From the NCBI GenBank assembly GCA_025358235.1, contig JANYKH010000158.1, positions 1 to 6,834 of the forward strand: a stretch of 6,834 nucleotides of DNA, given 5' to 3'. The notes beneath the pieces were generated by a model. That model had not been told where the DNA came from. It saw only the letters and a list, made by a program, of their open reading frames with translations, and did not search any database. Positions 1 through 6,037 of the stretch are shown one piece after another; within the stretch, counting starts at the first letter, position 1; each line of letters starts with the position of its first letter. This DNA is from Chloroflexota bacterium (lineage in GTDB: Bacteria; Chloroflexota; Dehalococcoidia; Dehalococcoidales; RBG-16-60-22). A program made the position numbers and the translations under genes.

Positions 1-2
1 AT

Positions 3-1775
3 TATAACGAGGTCAAAAACTTCTCTCTCGGCCTGCTGAGCCTGGGTTTGCACCCCGGGGATGTGGTGGGAATAATCGGAGACAATGAGCCGCAGTGGCT
101 TTGGGGCGAATTCGGGGTACAGGCGGCGGGGGGCATCGGCACCGGCATTTTCGTGGATTCCATCCCGGCAGAAGTTCTCCATGTGGCGCGGGACGCCGGC
201 GTCAGATTTGCCATCGTGAACGATCAGGAACAGGCGGACAAATTCCTTGAAATCAAGAAAGACCTGCCTATGCTGGAAAAGGTCATTTACTGGGACTCCA
301 AAGGCCTGCGCAATTATGATGATTCTCTGCTGATGAGTTTCACGGATGTTCAGAAGCTGGGCCAAGAATATGAAAAATCACACCCTGGCCTGTATGAAGC
401 CAACATCGCCAAGGGCTGCGGTGAGGATATCGCCTTTATTTATTACACTTCCGGCACCACCGGCCTTCCCAAGGGGGCCGTGCTCACACACCGCTCACTT
501 ATCAGCACCGCGGGCGGTTTTATCAGCCGTTATCCGCTGACCGAAGAAGACAACCTGATTTCCAACTTTCCGGCCGCGTGGGTGGGAGACAGCTATTTCG
601 CTACGATTCCGCACCTGCTGACCGGCGCCAAACTGAATTTTTCCGAGGAACCGGAAACCGTCGCGGAGGATACCCGCGAGGTCGGTCCGAACTTCGTCAT
701 TTACGGTCCCCGGCAGTGGGAAAGCCTCGTGAGCGATATTCAGGTCAAGATGATCGATGCTCACCCCATCAAACGGCTGGCTTTCAAAGCCTGCCTGCCG
801 ATCGGGCATAAAATCGCCGATTATCATTTTAAAGGAATCGAGCCCAATCTTTTCTGGAAAGCGCTGCACGGAGTGGCTTATTACGCCATGTTCCGCCCGC
901 TGAAAGACCGGCTGGGGTTAAGCCATGTCCGGTTCGCCGTGACGGGCAGTTCCGTTTTGAGCCTGGATACTTTCCGGCTGATCCACGCCATCGGCATCGA
1001 GCTGCGGCAGAATTACGCCAGCACCGAGGCTGGTTTTATTTCCTCTCACGGCAAGGGTGAGGTGCACTTCGAGAGTGTGGGGCGTCCCGCCCTTGGCTGT
1101 GAAGTGCGAATCATGGATAACGGCGAACTGCTGGTGAAGAGCCCGTGCATGTTCCAGGCTTATTTCCACGATCCGAACAAGACGGCCAAGACACTGATCG
1201 ACGGGTGGTGCCATACCGGCGACGCCGTGAACGTGGACGAGGGCGGTCACCTGATATTTATGGACCGGCTGGAGCACCTGGGCGAACTCAGTTCCGGCAT
1301 TAAATATGCCCCTCAATATATTGAGGGCCGGCTGCGATTCAGTGCCTACATCAAGGATGCCATGGTTATCGGCGGCAAAGAACGTGATTACGTTACTGCC
1401 ATCGTAAATATGGATTTCAACATGGTCAGCAAATGGGCGGAACGGAACCATATCCAGTTCACCACATTTGTCGATCTTTCGCAGAAAGACCAGGTGGCCG
1501 GGTTAATCAAGAAAGACCTGGCGCGGGTCAACAGTTATCTACCGGAGCAGTCCAGAGTGCGCCGCTTCGTGCTTATGCACAAGGAATTTGACCCGGATGA
1601 AGCCGAACTGACACGAACCCGCAAAATCCGGCGTGACTTCATGGAAAAGCGCTACAAAGATTTGATCGACGCGATGTATGACGGCCGCCAGGAAGTGGAT
1701 ATTCAGGCCAGCGTCACGTACCGGGACGGCCGCACTGGCGTCGTCAATACCAAGATCAAAGTCAGAGATGTTTAA
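3..1775 (+). CDS. Long-chain-type acyl-CoA synthetase (AMP-forming), 5'-truncated
   Basis: This enzyme activates a carboxylic acid with ATP to an acyl-adenylate and transfers it to CoA in the cytoplasm. The frame is open from base 3, and the residues before the first possible internal start (TTG at 48) already read as family sequence (YNEVKNFSLGLLSLG), so the true start lies upstream. 590 residues are visible and roughly 50 N-terminal residues are probably missing. Adenylation motifs occur in order: P-loop YYTSGTTGLPKG (441-476), YASTE (1014-1028, Ala where Gly is usual), HTGD (1212-1223), the hinge Asp-Arg (1263-1268), and the C-terminal ELTRTRKIRR (1605-1634), whose Lys (1623-1625) is the probable catalytic lysine. 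All key positions look intact, so it should be active. The chain after the last motif (DAMYDGRQEVDIQASVTYRD...) fits the larger FadD15/FACS-like group. It lies 34 nt before the livH-type gene. Substrate is unknown: fatty, branched or aromatic acids are all possible. Confidence 0.93.
   Translation, partial: YNEVKNFSLGLLSLGLHPGDVVGIIGDNEPQWLWGEFGVQAAGGIGTGIFVDSIPAEVLHVARDAGVRFAIVNDQEQADKFLEIKKDLPMLEKVIYWDSKGLRNYDDSLLMSFTDVQKLGQEYEKSHPGLYEANIAKGCGEDIAFIYYTSGTTGLPKGAVLTHRSLISTAGGFISRYPLTEEDNLISNFPAAWVGDSYFATIPHLLTGAKLNFSEEPETVAEDTREVGPNFVIYGPRQWESLVSDIQVKMIDAHPIKRLAFKACLPIGHKIADYHFKGIEPNLFWKALHGVAYYAMFRPLKDRLGLSHVRFAVTGSSVLSLDTFRLIHAIGIELRQNYASTEAGFISSHGKGEVHFESVGRPALGCEVRIMDNGELLVKSPCMFQAYFHDPNKTAKTLIDGWCHTGDAVNVDEGGHLIFMDRLEHLGELSSGIKYAPQYIEGRLRFSAYIKDAMVIGGKERDYVTAIVNMDFNMVSKWAERNHIQFTTFVDLSQKDQVAGLIKKDLARVNSYLPEQSRVRRFVLMHKEFDPDEAELTRTRKIRRDFMEKRYKDLIDAMYDGRQEVDIQASVTYRDGRTGVVNTKIKVRDV
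1310..1327. repeat. 18-bp perfect palindrome inside the synthetase gene
   Basis: CCCTCAATATATTGAGGG reads identically on both strands. It sits inside the synthetase coding region, where it encodes the PQYIEG part of the stretch after the hinge. It could extrude as a short hairpin or be a dyad operator, but it may equally be a chance result of coding constraint. No function is claimed. Confidence 0.6.
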
Positions 1776-1797
1776 AGTGAGGCTATTTATAGTGAGG
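1776..1797 (+). repeat. Direct repeat AGTGAGG x2 in the synthetase-livH gap
   Basis: The heptamer AGTGAGG occurs at 1776-1782 and again at 1791-1797, a 15-nt period, in the 34-nt gap before livH. Each copy holds a GAGG core that could pair with 16S rRNA. The second copy leaves 12 nt to the ATG at 1810, which is longer than ideal but usable. The first copy begins directly after the synthetase stop codon. It may be a small local duplication that doubled the ribosome binding site. Confidence 0.5.
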
Positions 1798-1809
1798 TTT
1801 GTTTTATAA

Positions 1810-2691
1810 ATGGACCAGCTTTTACAGTTAACGATCTCCGGTCTGGCGGTGGGCATGGTCTATGCGCTGATCGGTTTGGGTTTTGTCTTGATATGGAAAT
1901 CCAGCAGCGTGGCCAACCTGGCTTTAGGGCAGATTGTGCTGCTGTCATCCTGGTTCACTTACGGCATGCTGGTACAACTCAATCTCCCCACATTGCTTGG
2001 TTTCTTACTGGTCATTATCTTCGCGCTGGCGCTGGGATGGGTTATCGAGAGAATAGCTTTAAGACCATTGATTGGCCAGCCGATTCTATCTTTGATCGCG
2101 GTGACGCTGGGCGTGGGCTATTTCTTCGAAGGCCTGGTAACCTTCGTCTGGCCGGCGAACAGCGCGGCTTTACCCCGGATTTTCCCCACCAAGCCGGTGC
2201 AGGTAGGTTCCGCCGTTATTTCCCAGGAATATATTTGGATTGCCGGAATCTCACTGGTCATCTTTCTTTTGCTAACCGCGTTTTTCCGATATCACCGGCT
2301 GGGGGTGGCGATGCGAGCTTCTGCCGATGACCAGATGGCGGTGCAGGCCTGCGGCATCCCGGTAACCAAAGTATTTTCCATGTCATGGATGTTTTCCTGC
2401 ACAGTGGCGGCGGTGGGTGGGGTACTGCTTTCAAGTATCGGTATGATCGCCCATGGACTGGTGGCGACCGGTTTGAAATCATTCTCCGTGGTCATTCTGG
2501 GTGGGATGGACTCATTTGGCGGGGCGATGATCGCGGGGCCCATAATAGGGCTGGCGGAAAGCATCGGCGGCGGCTACCTCTCGGCTTACGTGTCCGGCGT
2601 GACGGATATAATCCCTTTCGTTATCATCATTATCGTCATGATGATCAAACCGTACGGTCTCTTCGGGGAAACCAGAATCGAAAGAATTTAG
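1810..2691 (+). CDS. livH: LIV/HAAT-family ABC transporter permease, LivH type
   Basis: This is one of the two inner-membrane subunits that form the translocation path of a branched-chain-amino-acid-type importer. The 293 residues are very hydrophobic with about eight membrane segments, which is the normal length for the family. Visible hallmarks are NLALGQ (residues 36-41) after the first helices, the cytoplasmic coupling loop GVAMRASADDQMAVQACGIP (about 165-184) that docks on the ATPases, the helix-rich GGMDSFGGAMIAGPIIG stretch (231-247), and the C-terminal KPYGLFGE (280-287). The start is firm: an in-frame TAA (1807-1809) directly precedes the ATG, so the protein cannot begin earlier. It lies between a CoA ligase gene and livM in one apparent operon. 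The Liv name reflects family only; the flanking CoA ligases suggest the solute is an organic acid rather than leucine, isoleucine or valine. Confidence 0.94.
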   Translation: MDQLLQLTISGLAVGMVYALIGLGFVLIWKSSSVANLALGQIVLLSSWFTYGMLVQLNLPTLLGFLLVIIFALALGWVIERIALRPLIGQPILSLIAVTLGVGYFFEGLVTFVWPANSAALPRIFPTKPVQVGSAVISQEYIWIAGISLVIFLLLTAFFRYHRLGVAMRASADDQMAVQACGIPVTKVFSMSWMFSCTVAAVGGVLLSSIGMIAHGLVATGLKSFSVVILGGMDSFGGAMIAGPIIGLAESIGGGYLSAYVSGVTDIIPFVIIIIVMMIKPYGLFGETRIERI

Positions 2692-2703
2692 AGGACATGG
2701 TTT

Positions 2704-2709
2704 AAGGAA
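2704..2709 (+). promoter_or_regulatory. Ribosome binding site of livM
   Basis: AAGGAA lies 9 nt upstream of the ATG at 2719. It favours that start over the internal ATG at 2764 (Met16), whose only upstream GAGG (2758-2761) is just 2 nt away and too close to act as a binding site. Confidence 0.6.
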
Positions 2710-2718
2710 AAATCGTAA

Positions 2719-3774
2719 ATGAGTTTACCTTGCGGGACCCGTAATTACACCTACGCTGAGGATATGGCCATCTTCCGCACGAAAACCCACTGGGTTTTTT
2801 TAGCGTGCCTGACCGTCTTGCTCCTGACGCTGCCGATGTTTTTGGGCAAATTCTGGATGGGAGTGGCCAACCTGGTACTGATTACGCTTATCGCTGCCAC
2901 CGGGTTAAACCTTCTCGTGGGCTATTGCGGCCAGTTATCCATCGGGCACGCCGGTTTTATTGCCGTGGGAGCATTTACTTCCGCGGTATTGACCACCAAA
3001 ATGGGCATGCCTTTCCTGGTGGGGTTGATCGGGGCGGGGATAGTTTCAGGGGCGGTGGGCCTGATTTTCGGCATTCCATCGGTGAGGGTAAAGGGATTTT
3101 ACCTGGCCATCAGCACAATTGCCGCGCAATTCATCATCGTCTGGGGACTCAGTCACTGGGGACTAACCGGCGGTTCGGCAGGTATCAGCGCAAAAGACCC
3201 GTCTATCGGCCCTTTTGAATTTGTCTCAGATACCAGCAAGTATTATCTGGTGCTGTTCTTTACAGTTATTACTGTGTTTGCCGCTAAGAATATGGCGCGG
3301 ACGAGGGTTGGCCGGGCTTTTATCGCGGTGAGGGATAACGACCTGGCGGCGGAAGTGATGGGGGTTAACCTGTTCTATTACAAAATGCTGGCTTTCTTCG
3401 CCGGGTGCTTCCTGGCGGGCATTGCCGGTTCGCTGCTGGCGCACTGCTACTATGGTTCACTCAGCGCTGAGTATTTTACTTTTACCGAATCGATATTATA
3501 CGTGGCGATTCTGATCATCGGGGGGCTGGGCACCACGCTCGGCCCGATTCTCGGGGTTATTTTTATCCGGGTGCTTGAGCAGCTGCTGACGGTTCAGGTG
3601 GTGCCTGCCCTCGAGCGCGCGCTGCCGATGCTGCCATCAGGTTTTGCCAGCGGTATTGCGCCGATGCTTTTCGGCCTTGTTATAGTTTTGTTCCTTATCA
3701 TTGAGCCCAGGGGATTATCGCACCGCTGGAATCTTTTCAAAGCAGCTTACCGGCTCTGGCCGTTTTCATATTAG
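2719..3774 (+). CDS. livM: LIV/HAAT-family ABC transporter permease, LivM type
   Basis: This is the second membrane subunit, expected to pair with the LivH-type protein just upstream. It has 351 residues and roughly eight to nine membrane helices. Diagnostic LivM features are GLNLLVGYCGQLSIGHAGF (residues 62-80), the coupling loop GRAFIAVRDNDLAAEVMGVN (198-217), GGLGTTLGPILG (268-279) and the terminal EPRGLSHRW (329-337). The hydrophilic N-terminus CGTRNYTYAEDMAIFRT resembles the short leader I recall from this subfamily and supports the upstream start over Met16. A hydrophilic insert at about 291-311, between the last two helices, carries LERALPMLPSGF and probably faces one side of the membrane as a small loop. 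It lies 27 nt after livH and 24 nt before the binding-protein gene. The solute is not identifiable from sequence alone. Confidence 0.94.
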   Translation: MSLPCGTRNYTYAEDMAIFRTKTHWVFLACLTVLLLTLPMFLGKFWMGVANLVLITLIAATGLNLLVGYCGQLSIGHAGFIAVGAFTSAVLTTKMGMPFLVGLIGAGIVSGAVGLIFGIPSVRVKGFYLAISTIAAQFIIVWGLSHWGLTGGSAGISAKDPSIGPFEFVSDTSKYYLVLFFTVITVFAAKNMARTRVGRAFIAVRDNDLAAEVMGVNLFYYKMLAFFAGCFLAGIAGSLLAHCYYGSLSAEYFTFTESILYVAILIIGGLGTTLGPILGVIFIRVLEQLLTVQVVPALERALPMLPSGFASGIAPMLFGLVIVLFLIIEPRGLSHRWNLFKAAYRLWPFSY

Positions 3775-3784
3775 GTTGAATTTT

Positions 3785-3791
3785 AGGGGGG
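3785..3791 (+). promoter_or_regulatory. Strong ribosome binding site of the binding-protein gene
   Basis: AGGGGGG lies 7 nt upstream of the ATG at 3799. It is the most G-rich and best-placed Shine-Dalgarno in the window. This fits the usual need for many copies of the solute-binding protein per membrane transporter. Confidence 0.65.
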
Positions 3792-3798
3792 ATTACAA

Positions 3799-5121
3799 AT
3801 GAAGAAGGGGAAACTGGCTCTCGGACTCTCGTTACTAAGCCTATTGGTCGCGGTGCTTACCGTGTTTAGCGCTTGCGGAACTCCGGCCACAACAACCACA
3901 ACAACTCCGGCAGCGACGACGACGACCGGAGCAGGAACTGTTGCCACGGGAGCGCCAATTAAGGTTGGCATTACCACGCCTTCCACCGGACCGGCCGCGG
4001 AGAAAGGCGCTCCGATCGGTCACGGCAACCTGGATGCCATCGAGTACATCAACGCAGAATTGAACGGCATTAACGGATACAAGATGCAGGCAGTCTGGCT
4101 GGACAGCCAGTATGACCCGGCTAAAGTTGTCACCAACATGAAATATTTCATGGACCAGGGCGCCGTTATCTGGGGTACGGCTTCTTCCAAGGAAGGCACC
4201 GCCGCTATGGAACTGGCGAACCGCAACGGTTTCCCGGGACTGGTGTCCTTTACCTCTCCCATCCTTTACCGCCCGCCGCAGCATGTTTACGGACAACTGC
4301 CGGACTACGGGGATGATGCTCTGGCCTTCGCCGATTATTATATGAAGAATGTCTGGAAGGGCCGCGCGGGTAAACCGAAATTTGCGGTCATGATTCTGAA
4401 TAACCCCACCGGTTTTGGCGCCAGGGATGCCTTTGAAGCCAAGGCCGCCGATATGGGCATCGAGATGGTTAAGCCCTATTACGAACATTCAGATACCGAT
4501 GTCTCCATGATGTCTGCGCTTACCTCCATCAAGAACGTGAAACCGGACGTCATCTATATTTCCAGCACACCCCGCCCCACCGCCCTCATCATCAAGGAAG
4601 CAGTAGCGCTGGGCCTTTATCCCGGTGTTACCATCGCCTCAGGGCACGCCGGTTTGACGAAGGTCCTCGTTGATACTGACGGTGCGGACGTCGTCGAAGG
4701 CGTTTACGGCGTTTTCCCGACGGCCAGTTGGACGGATGATGTTCCCGGCATGGCCAAGATGACGGAATACGCCAAGAGACTGCATCCCGGCGATGTGGGT
4801 AATATGGACTACATCACCGGCTGGACGCAGAGTCTGGTTATGGCGGAAGCCATCCGCAACGCGGTCAAGACGGCGGGATACGATGTGGTGGCGAAGGGCG
4901 ACGCGGCTTCATGGAAGGCTGTCGAAACCCAGGGTTTGCAGACGCTCAAGGACTATAAGGTTGGCGGATTGCACGGCCCAGTGACTTATGTGGCCGGTGA
5001 TAACCGCCTGGCCAAGTCTGTCAGGGTATTCCAGATCAAGAAGGGCGTCATCACGGCGATAACCGAGTGGATTGACGCGCCGCTGGTAAAGTACGAAACT
5101 TATCCGTGGTTCGGAAAATAA
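3799..5121 (+). CDS. Lipid-anchored solute-binding protein of a LIV/HAAT ABC importer
   Basis: This protein captures the substrate outside the membrane and delivers it to the LivH/LivM-type permease. The 440-residue product starts with a lipoprotein signal: MKKGK, a hydrophobic stretch (about 6-23), then FSAC with the lipidated Cys at residue 26. A Thr/Ala/Gly linker (about 28-50, including six Thr in a row) follows and acts as a flexible tether. The mature domain begins APIKVGITTPSTGPAAEKG (52-70), the typical first strand and ligand loop of type I periplasmic-binding (Peripla_BP_6/LivJ-like) proteins. VKPDVIYISS (247-256) marks the second lobe. A Cys anchor with a long Thr linker is common in Chloroflexota and Gram-positive bacteria; in a Gram-negative cell it would be held in the periplasm. 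Ligand class is unresolved. The neighbouring CoA ligases point to an organic acid. Confidence 0.93.
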   Translation: MKKGKLALGLSLLSLLVAVLTVFSACGTPATTTTTTPAATTTTGAGTVATGAPIKVGITTPSTGPAAEKGAPIGHGNLDAIEYINAELNGINGYKMQAVWLDSQYDPAKVVTNMKYFMDQGAVIWGTASSKEGTAAMELANRNGFPGLVSFTSPILYRPPQHVYGQLPDYGDDALAFADYYMKNVWKGRAGKPKFAVMILNNPTGFGARDAFEAKAADMGIEMVKPYYEHSDTDVSMMSALTSIKNVKPDVIYISSTPRPTALIIKEAVALGLYPGVTIASGHAGLTKVLVDTDGADVVEGVYGVFPTASWTDDVPGMAKMTEYAKRLHPGDVGNMDYITGWTQSLVMAEAIRNAVKTAGYDVVAKGDAASWKAVETQGLQTLKDYKVGGLHGPVTYVAGDNRLAKSVRVFQIKKGVITAITEWIDAPLVKYETYPWFGK

Positions 5122-5134
5122 GGTAAGGAAACAA

Positions 5135-5225
5135 GTCATTGCGAGGAGTTTTGACGTGTCAGGACGGCGAGGCAATCCGGTTTTCTCAGAAAGAGCACGG
5201 ATTGCTTCGCTTCGCTCGCAATGAC
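5135..5225. repeat. Dispersed palindromic repeat (CATTGCGAG-type), possible MITE-like element
   Basis: This element fills most of the 127-nt gap between the binding-protein gene and livF. Its ends are an 11-bp inverted repeat: GTCATTGCGAG at 5135-5145 and CTCGCAATGAC at 5215-5225. Inside is a second 8-bp stem, GCAATCCG (5172-5179) with CGGATTGC (5198-5205), around an 18-nt loop that can itself pair (TTTC with GAAA). A GCTTC/GCTTC tandem (5204-5213) precedes the right arm. This is the pattern of the intergenic repeat family whose minus strand gives the spurious peptide CHCERSEAI in many environmental genomes. The folded RNA has no U-run, so it is not a classical terminator. It could instead protect or attenuate the polycistronic message, raising binding-protein output over livF. 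That role is inference. Confidence 0.8.
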
Positions 5226-5248
5226 AAAGGCTCTGACCGCTTTTAAAA

Positions 5249-6037
5249 ATGCTTAAACTGAATAACGTTGAAGTCACCTATCTGAATGTCATCCGGGTGC
5301 TGCACGGCGTCTCGCTGAGCGTGCCGGACGGGGCCATTGTGGCTTTGCTGGGCGCTAACGGCGCGGGCAAGAGTACCACGCTGAAAGCGATTTCCGGTCT
5401 GCTTCGGATCGAAGAGGGGCAGGTTACGGACGGCTCGATCGAATGGGACGGCGAAAGAATCGATAAGAAGGGCGCCGAGGCGGTCGGCAAAATGGGCATC
5501 GTACAGGCGCTGGAAGGCCGCCGCGTCTTCGAGCACCTGCAGACTGAAGAGAACCTTATGGTGGGCGCTTTCAACCGGCATGACAACTACATCAAGCAGG
5601 ACCTTGAAATGGTCTACGAATATTTTCCGCGCCTGAAGGCGCTGCGCCGCAATATCGCCGGGTATCTTTCCGGCGGCGAGCAGCAGATGCTGGTGATAGG
5701 GCGCGCCATGATGGCCAAGCCCAATCTGATGATGCTGGATGAACCCTCACTTGGCCTGGCGCCACTCATGGTGGAAGAAATTTACTCCATCATCAAGCGG
5801 TTCAACACCGATCAGAAAACGTCAGTTTTACTGGTGGAGCAGAACGTGCGCGTGGCGCTGAGCATCGCCACCAATGGATATGTTATGGAGAATGGCCGCG
5901 TGGTGCTGGACGGCACGGCGGATTTTCTTTCCAATAACGAAGACGTCAAAGAATTTTACATGGGCCTCTCGGCGATGGGCACCAAGAAAAGCTACCGTGA
6001 GGTCAAACATTATAAGAGGCGTAAACGATGGCTATAG
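5249..6037 (+). CDS. livF: LIV/HAAT-family ABC transporter ATPase, LivF type, with basic C-terminal tail
   Basis: This cytoplasmic ATPase subunit powers import through the LivH/LivM-type pore. The 262 residues contain Walker A GANGAGKST (35-43), Q-loop Gln86 within GIVQALEGRRVF, signature LSGGEQQ (140-146), Walker B LMMLDEP (160-166) with catalytic Glu165, and D-loop SLGLAP (167-172). VEQN (196-199) occupies the switch region, with Gln198 in place of the usual His, as in LivF proteins generally. GRRVFEHLQTEENL and NGYVMENGRVVL favour LivF over LivG. It is longer than the usual 230-240 residues because of a Lys/Arg-rich tail, KKSYREVKHYKRRKRWL (246-262). An in-frame TGA (5234-5236) bars an upstream start. 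No proper Shine-Dalgarno precedes the ATG; the nearest AAAGG (5226-5230) is 18 nt away, at the edge of the repeat. The gene overlaps the next one by 10 nt. Its usual LivG partner is not in the window. Confidence 0.94.
   Translation: MLKLNNVEVTYLNVIRVLHGVSLSVPDGAIVALLGANGAGKSTTLKAISGLLRIEEGQVTDGSIEWDGERIDKKGAEAVGKMGIVQALEGRRVFEHLQTEENLMVGAFNRHDNYIKQDLEMVYEYFPRLKALRRNIAGYLSGGEQQMLVIGRAMMAKPNLMMLDEPSLGLAPLMVEEIYSIIKRFNTDQKTSVLLVEQNVRVALSIATNGYVMENGRVVLDGTADFLSNNEDVKEFYMGLSAMGTKKSYREVKHYKRRKRWL
6014..6019 (+). promoter_or_regulatory. Ribosome binding site of the PaaK-like gene, inside livF
   Basis: AAGAGG lies 8 nt upstream of the ATG at 6028 and is formed by the Lys256-Arg257 codons (aag agg) of the basic LivF tail. 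With the 10-nt gene overlap, this indicates translational coupling and makes 6028 the clear start of the downstream gene. Confidence 0.65.

Noticed and set aside
48..50. TTG as the true start of the synthetase
   Set aside because: The frame is open to the window edge and the residues before it match the conserved N-terminal adenylation region. No Shine-Dalgarno precedes it.
918..1451. Long minus-strand open frame opposite the synthetase gene
   Set aside because: It is antisense to a conserved coding region with clear adenylation motifs. Its product shows no recognisable domain and no ribosome binding context, so it is a shadow of codon bias.
3459..3472. 14-bp palindrome ACTCAGCGCTGAGT within livM
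   Set aside because: A palindrome of this length is near chance expectation for the window and lies in conserved coding sequence, with no second copy seen.
3889..3928. ACA/ACG triplet run as a microsatellite or CRISPR-like repeat
   Set aside because: It encodes the Thr-rich linker of the lipoprotein, has mixed Thr codons, and has no spacer structure.
3841..4488. Minus-strand open frame of 215 residues opposite the binding-protein gene
   Set aside because: It is antisense to the lipoprotein and its predicted end is a Cys/Arg/Ser-rich string that mirrors the Thr-linker repeats. It is not a real gene.
5172..5205. Hairpin as a Rho-independent terminator after the binding-protein gene
   Set aside because: An 8-bp stem is present, but the loop is long and no U-run follows the stem. 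livF and the coupled downstream gene continue the operon.
4909..5277. Minus-strand open frame containing the peptide CHCERSEAI
   Set aside because: The peptide is the well-known artefact of translating this intergenic repeat family. The rest of the frame is antisense to the binding-protein gene.
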